A stretch of 5,217 nt of DNA, taken from assembly GCA_011372845.1 (NCBI GenBank), contig DSAI01000006.1:1-5217 (forward strand), read 5' to 3'. The notes under the pieces were generated by a model. That model was not told the origin of the DNA and ran no database searches. It was given only the letters and a program-made list of their open reading frames with translations. Shown one piece after another: positions 4,664 through 5,217 of the stretch. The DNA comes from Actinomycetota bacterium (GTDB lineage: Bacteria; Actinomycetota; Coriobacteriia; Anaerosomatales; Anaerosomataceae). A program made the position numbers and the translations under genes. Every line of letters begins with the position of its first letter. Positions within the stretch are counted from its first letter, which is position 1.

Positions 4664-5217
4664 ATGACCTCCGGCAGCATGCTCCTGATCGTCAATCCCG
4701 CCGCGCGGCACGGGGAGACCGGCCCCCTCGTCCCTGCGATCGAGCAGTTGCTGCAGTGCGTCGAATACGATCTCCGGCTGACCGAGCACACGGGGCACGC
4801 GGCACAGATCGCGCGAGAAGCATCGAGCTACGACACCATCGTGGCCGTGGGCGGCGACGGCACGGTCCATGAGGTGCTCAACGGCATCATGTCCCGACCC
4901 GAACACGACCGCCCCGCCCTCGGGCTCATCCCCACGGGCAGCGGAAACGACACCCGGCGCACGCTGGGCGTTCCCGAGGATATCGCCGAGGCGACCCTCG
5001 CGGTGGTCTCAGGACGCCGGCGGCGGTTCGACGTAGGCGTATGCAACGGCGTGTACTTCAACAATTCGTTCGCCGCCGGTCTCGACGCACGCGTGACCGC
5101 CAAGGCGGTCGAGTACAAGGCCACCACGAAGCGCTCGGGCCTCTGGCTGTACTTCACCGCTCTTATCCACGTGCTGATGAACGAACTCTACCCCCACCAC
5201 GTTCGCATCACCTGGGA
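4664..5217 (+). CDS. Diacylglycerol kinase / YegS-family lipid kinase, N-terminal part (runs off the right edge)
   Basis: The family phosphorylates diacylglycerol or related lipid alcohols with ATP at the inner face of the membrane, typically recycling diacylglycerol to phosphatidic acid. The 184 residues present cover the nucleotide-binding lobe and the beginning of the second lobe; relatives have about 300. Family motifs appear in order: LLIVNPAARHG (7-17), VAVGGDGTVHEVLNG (60-74) with the GGDGT signature, GLIPTGSGNDTRRTLGVP (87-104), and FAAGLDARVTAKA (136-148). The usual NDFAR after the second motif is NDTRR here. The ATG at 4664 has AGGTGA 5 nt upstream (4653-4658). A GTG at 4655 is in frame but lies inside that ribosome site. 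There is a run of four arginines at 118-121, three of them CGG. The gene diverges from tRNA-Arg across 101 bp, and no strong rightward promoter is evident there. The exact lipid substrate cannot be told from this part. Confidence 0.93.
   Translation, partial: MTSGSMLLIVNPAARHGETGPLVPAIEQLLQCVEYDLRLTEHTGHAAQIAREASSYDTIVAVGGDGTVHEVLNGIMSRPEHDRPALGLIPTGSGNDTRRTLGVPEDIAEATLAVVSGRRRRFDVGVCNGVYFNNSFAAGLDARVTAKAVEYKATTKRSGLWLYFTALIHVLMNELYPHHVRITW

Overview
The window is high-GC bacterial DNA, densely coding and with clear Shine-Dalgarno sequences. GTG starts, strong G/C bias at third codon positions, a diverged second EF-G and TAnnnT-type -10 boxes suggest Actinomycetota, possibly a Coriobacteriia-like lineage. 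That placement is inference, because no rRNA is present. Everything recognised is chromosomal housekeeping or accessory-housekeeping content. I see no CRISPR array, insertion sequence, phage gene, toxin-antitoxin pair or defence cassette.

Layout. On the minus strand, read right to left from about 2110, are a cytoplasmic cyclophilin-type peptidyl-prolyl isomerase (1530-2027), a 429-residue TPR protein with one membrane segment and an unrecognised outer C-terminal domain (227-1516), and the first 40 codons of nucleoside diphosphate kinase (1-121, cut by the window edge). The first two are 13 bp apart and almost certainly co-transcribed. ndk follows after 105 bp and may or may not share the transcript. 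A 314-bp divergent region (2028-2341) carries a good sigma-70-type promoter for the leftward genes and a weaker candidate for the rightward gene.

On the plus strand, 2342-4405 encodes a full-length EF-G-like GTPase of the EF-G2/FusA2 type, a paralogue rather than the canonical translocase. Its transcript meets a minus-strand tRNA-Arg(CCG) gene (4487-4562) head-on, with a strong GC hairpin (4446-4475) between the two. The tRNA promoter contains a dyad in its spacer. Divergent from the tRNA, at 4664, begins a diacylglycerol-kinase/YegS-family lipid kinase cut off by the right edge after 184 residues.

How they fit together. Translation (EF-G paralogue, tRNA), protein folding (cyclophilin) and nucleotide pools (ndk) are general cell functions placed side by side, and nothing shows they form one pathway. 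The points most worth a second look are the altered GTPase motifs of the EF-G paralogue, the uncharacterised TPR/membrane protein, and the shared TGCTAnnnT extended -10 form of the three predicted promoters. I do not see convincing evidence of a novel biological system here.
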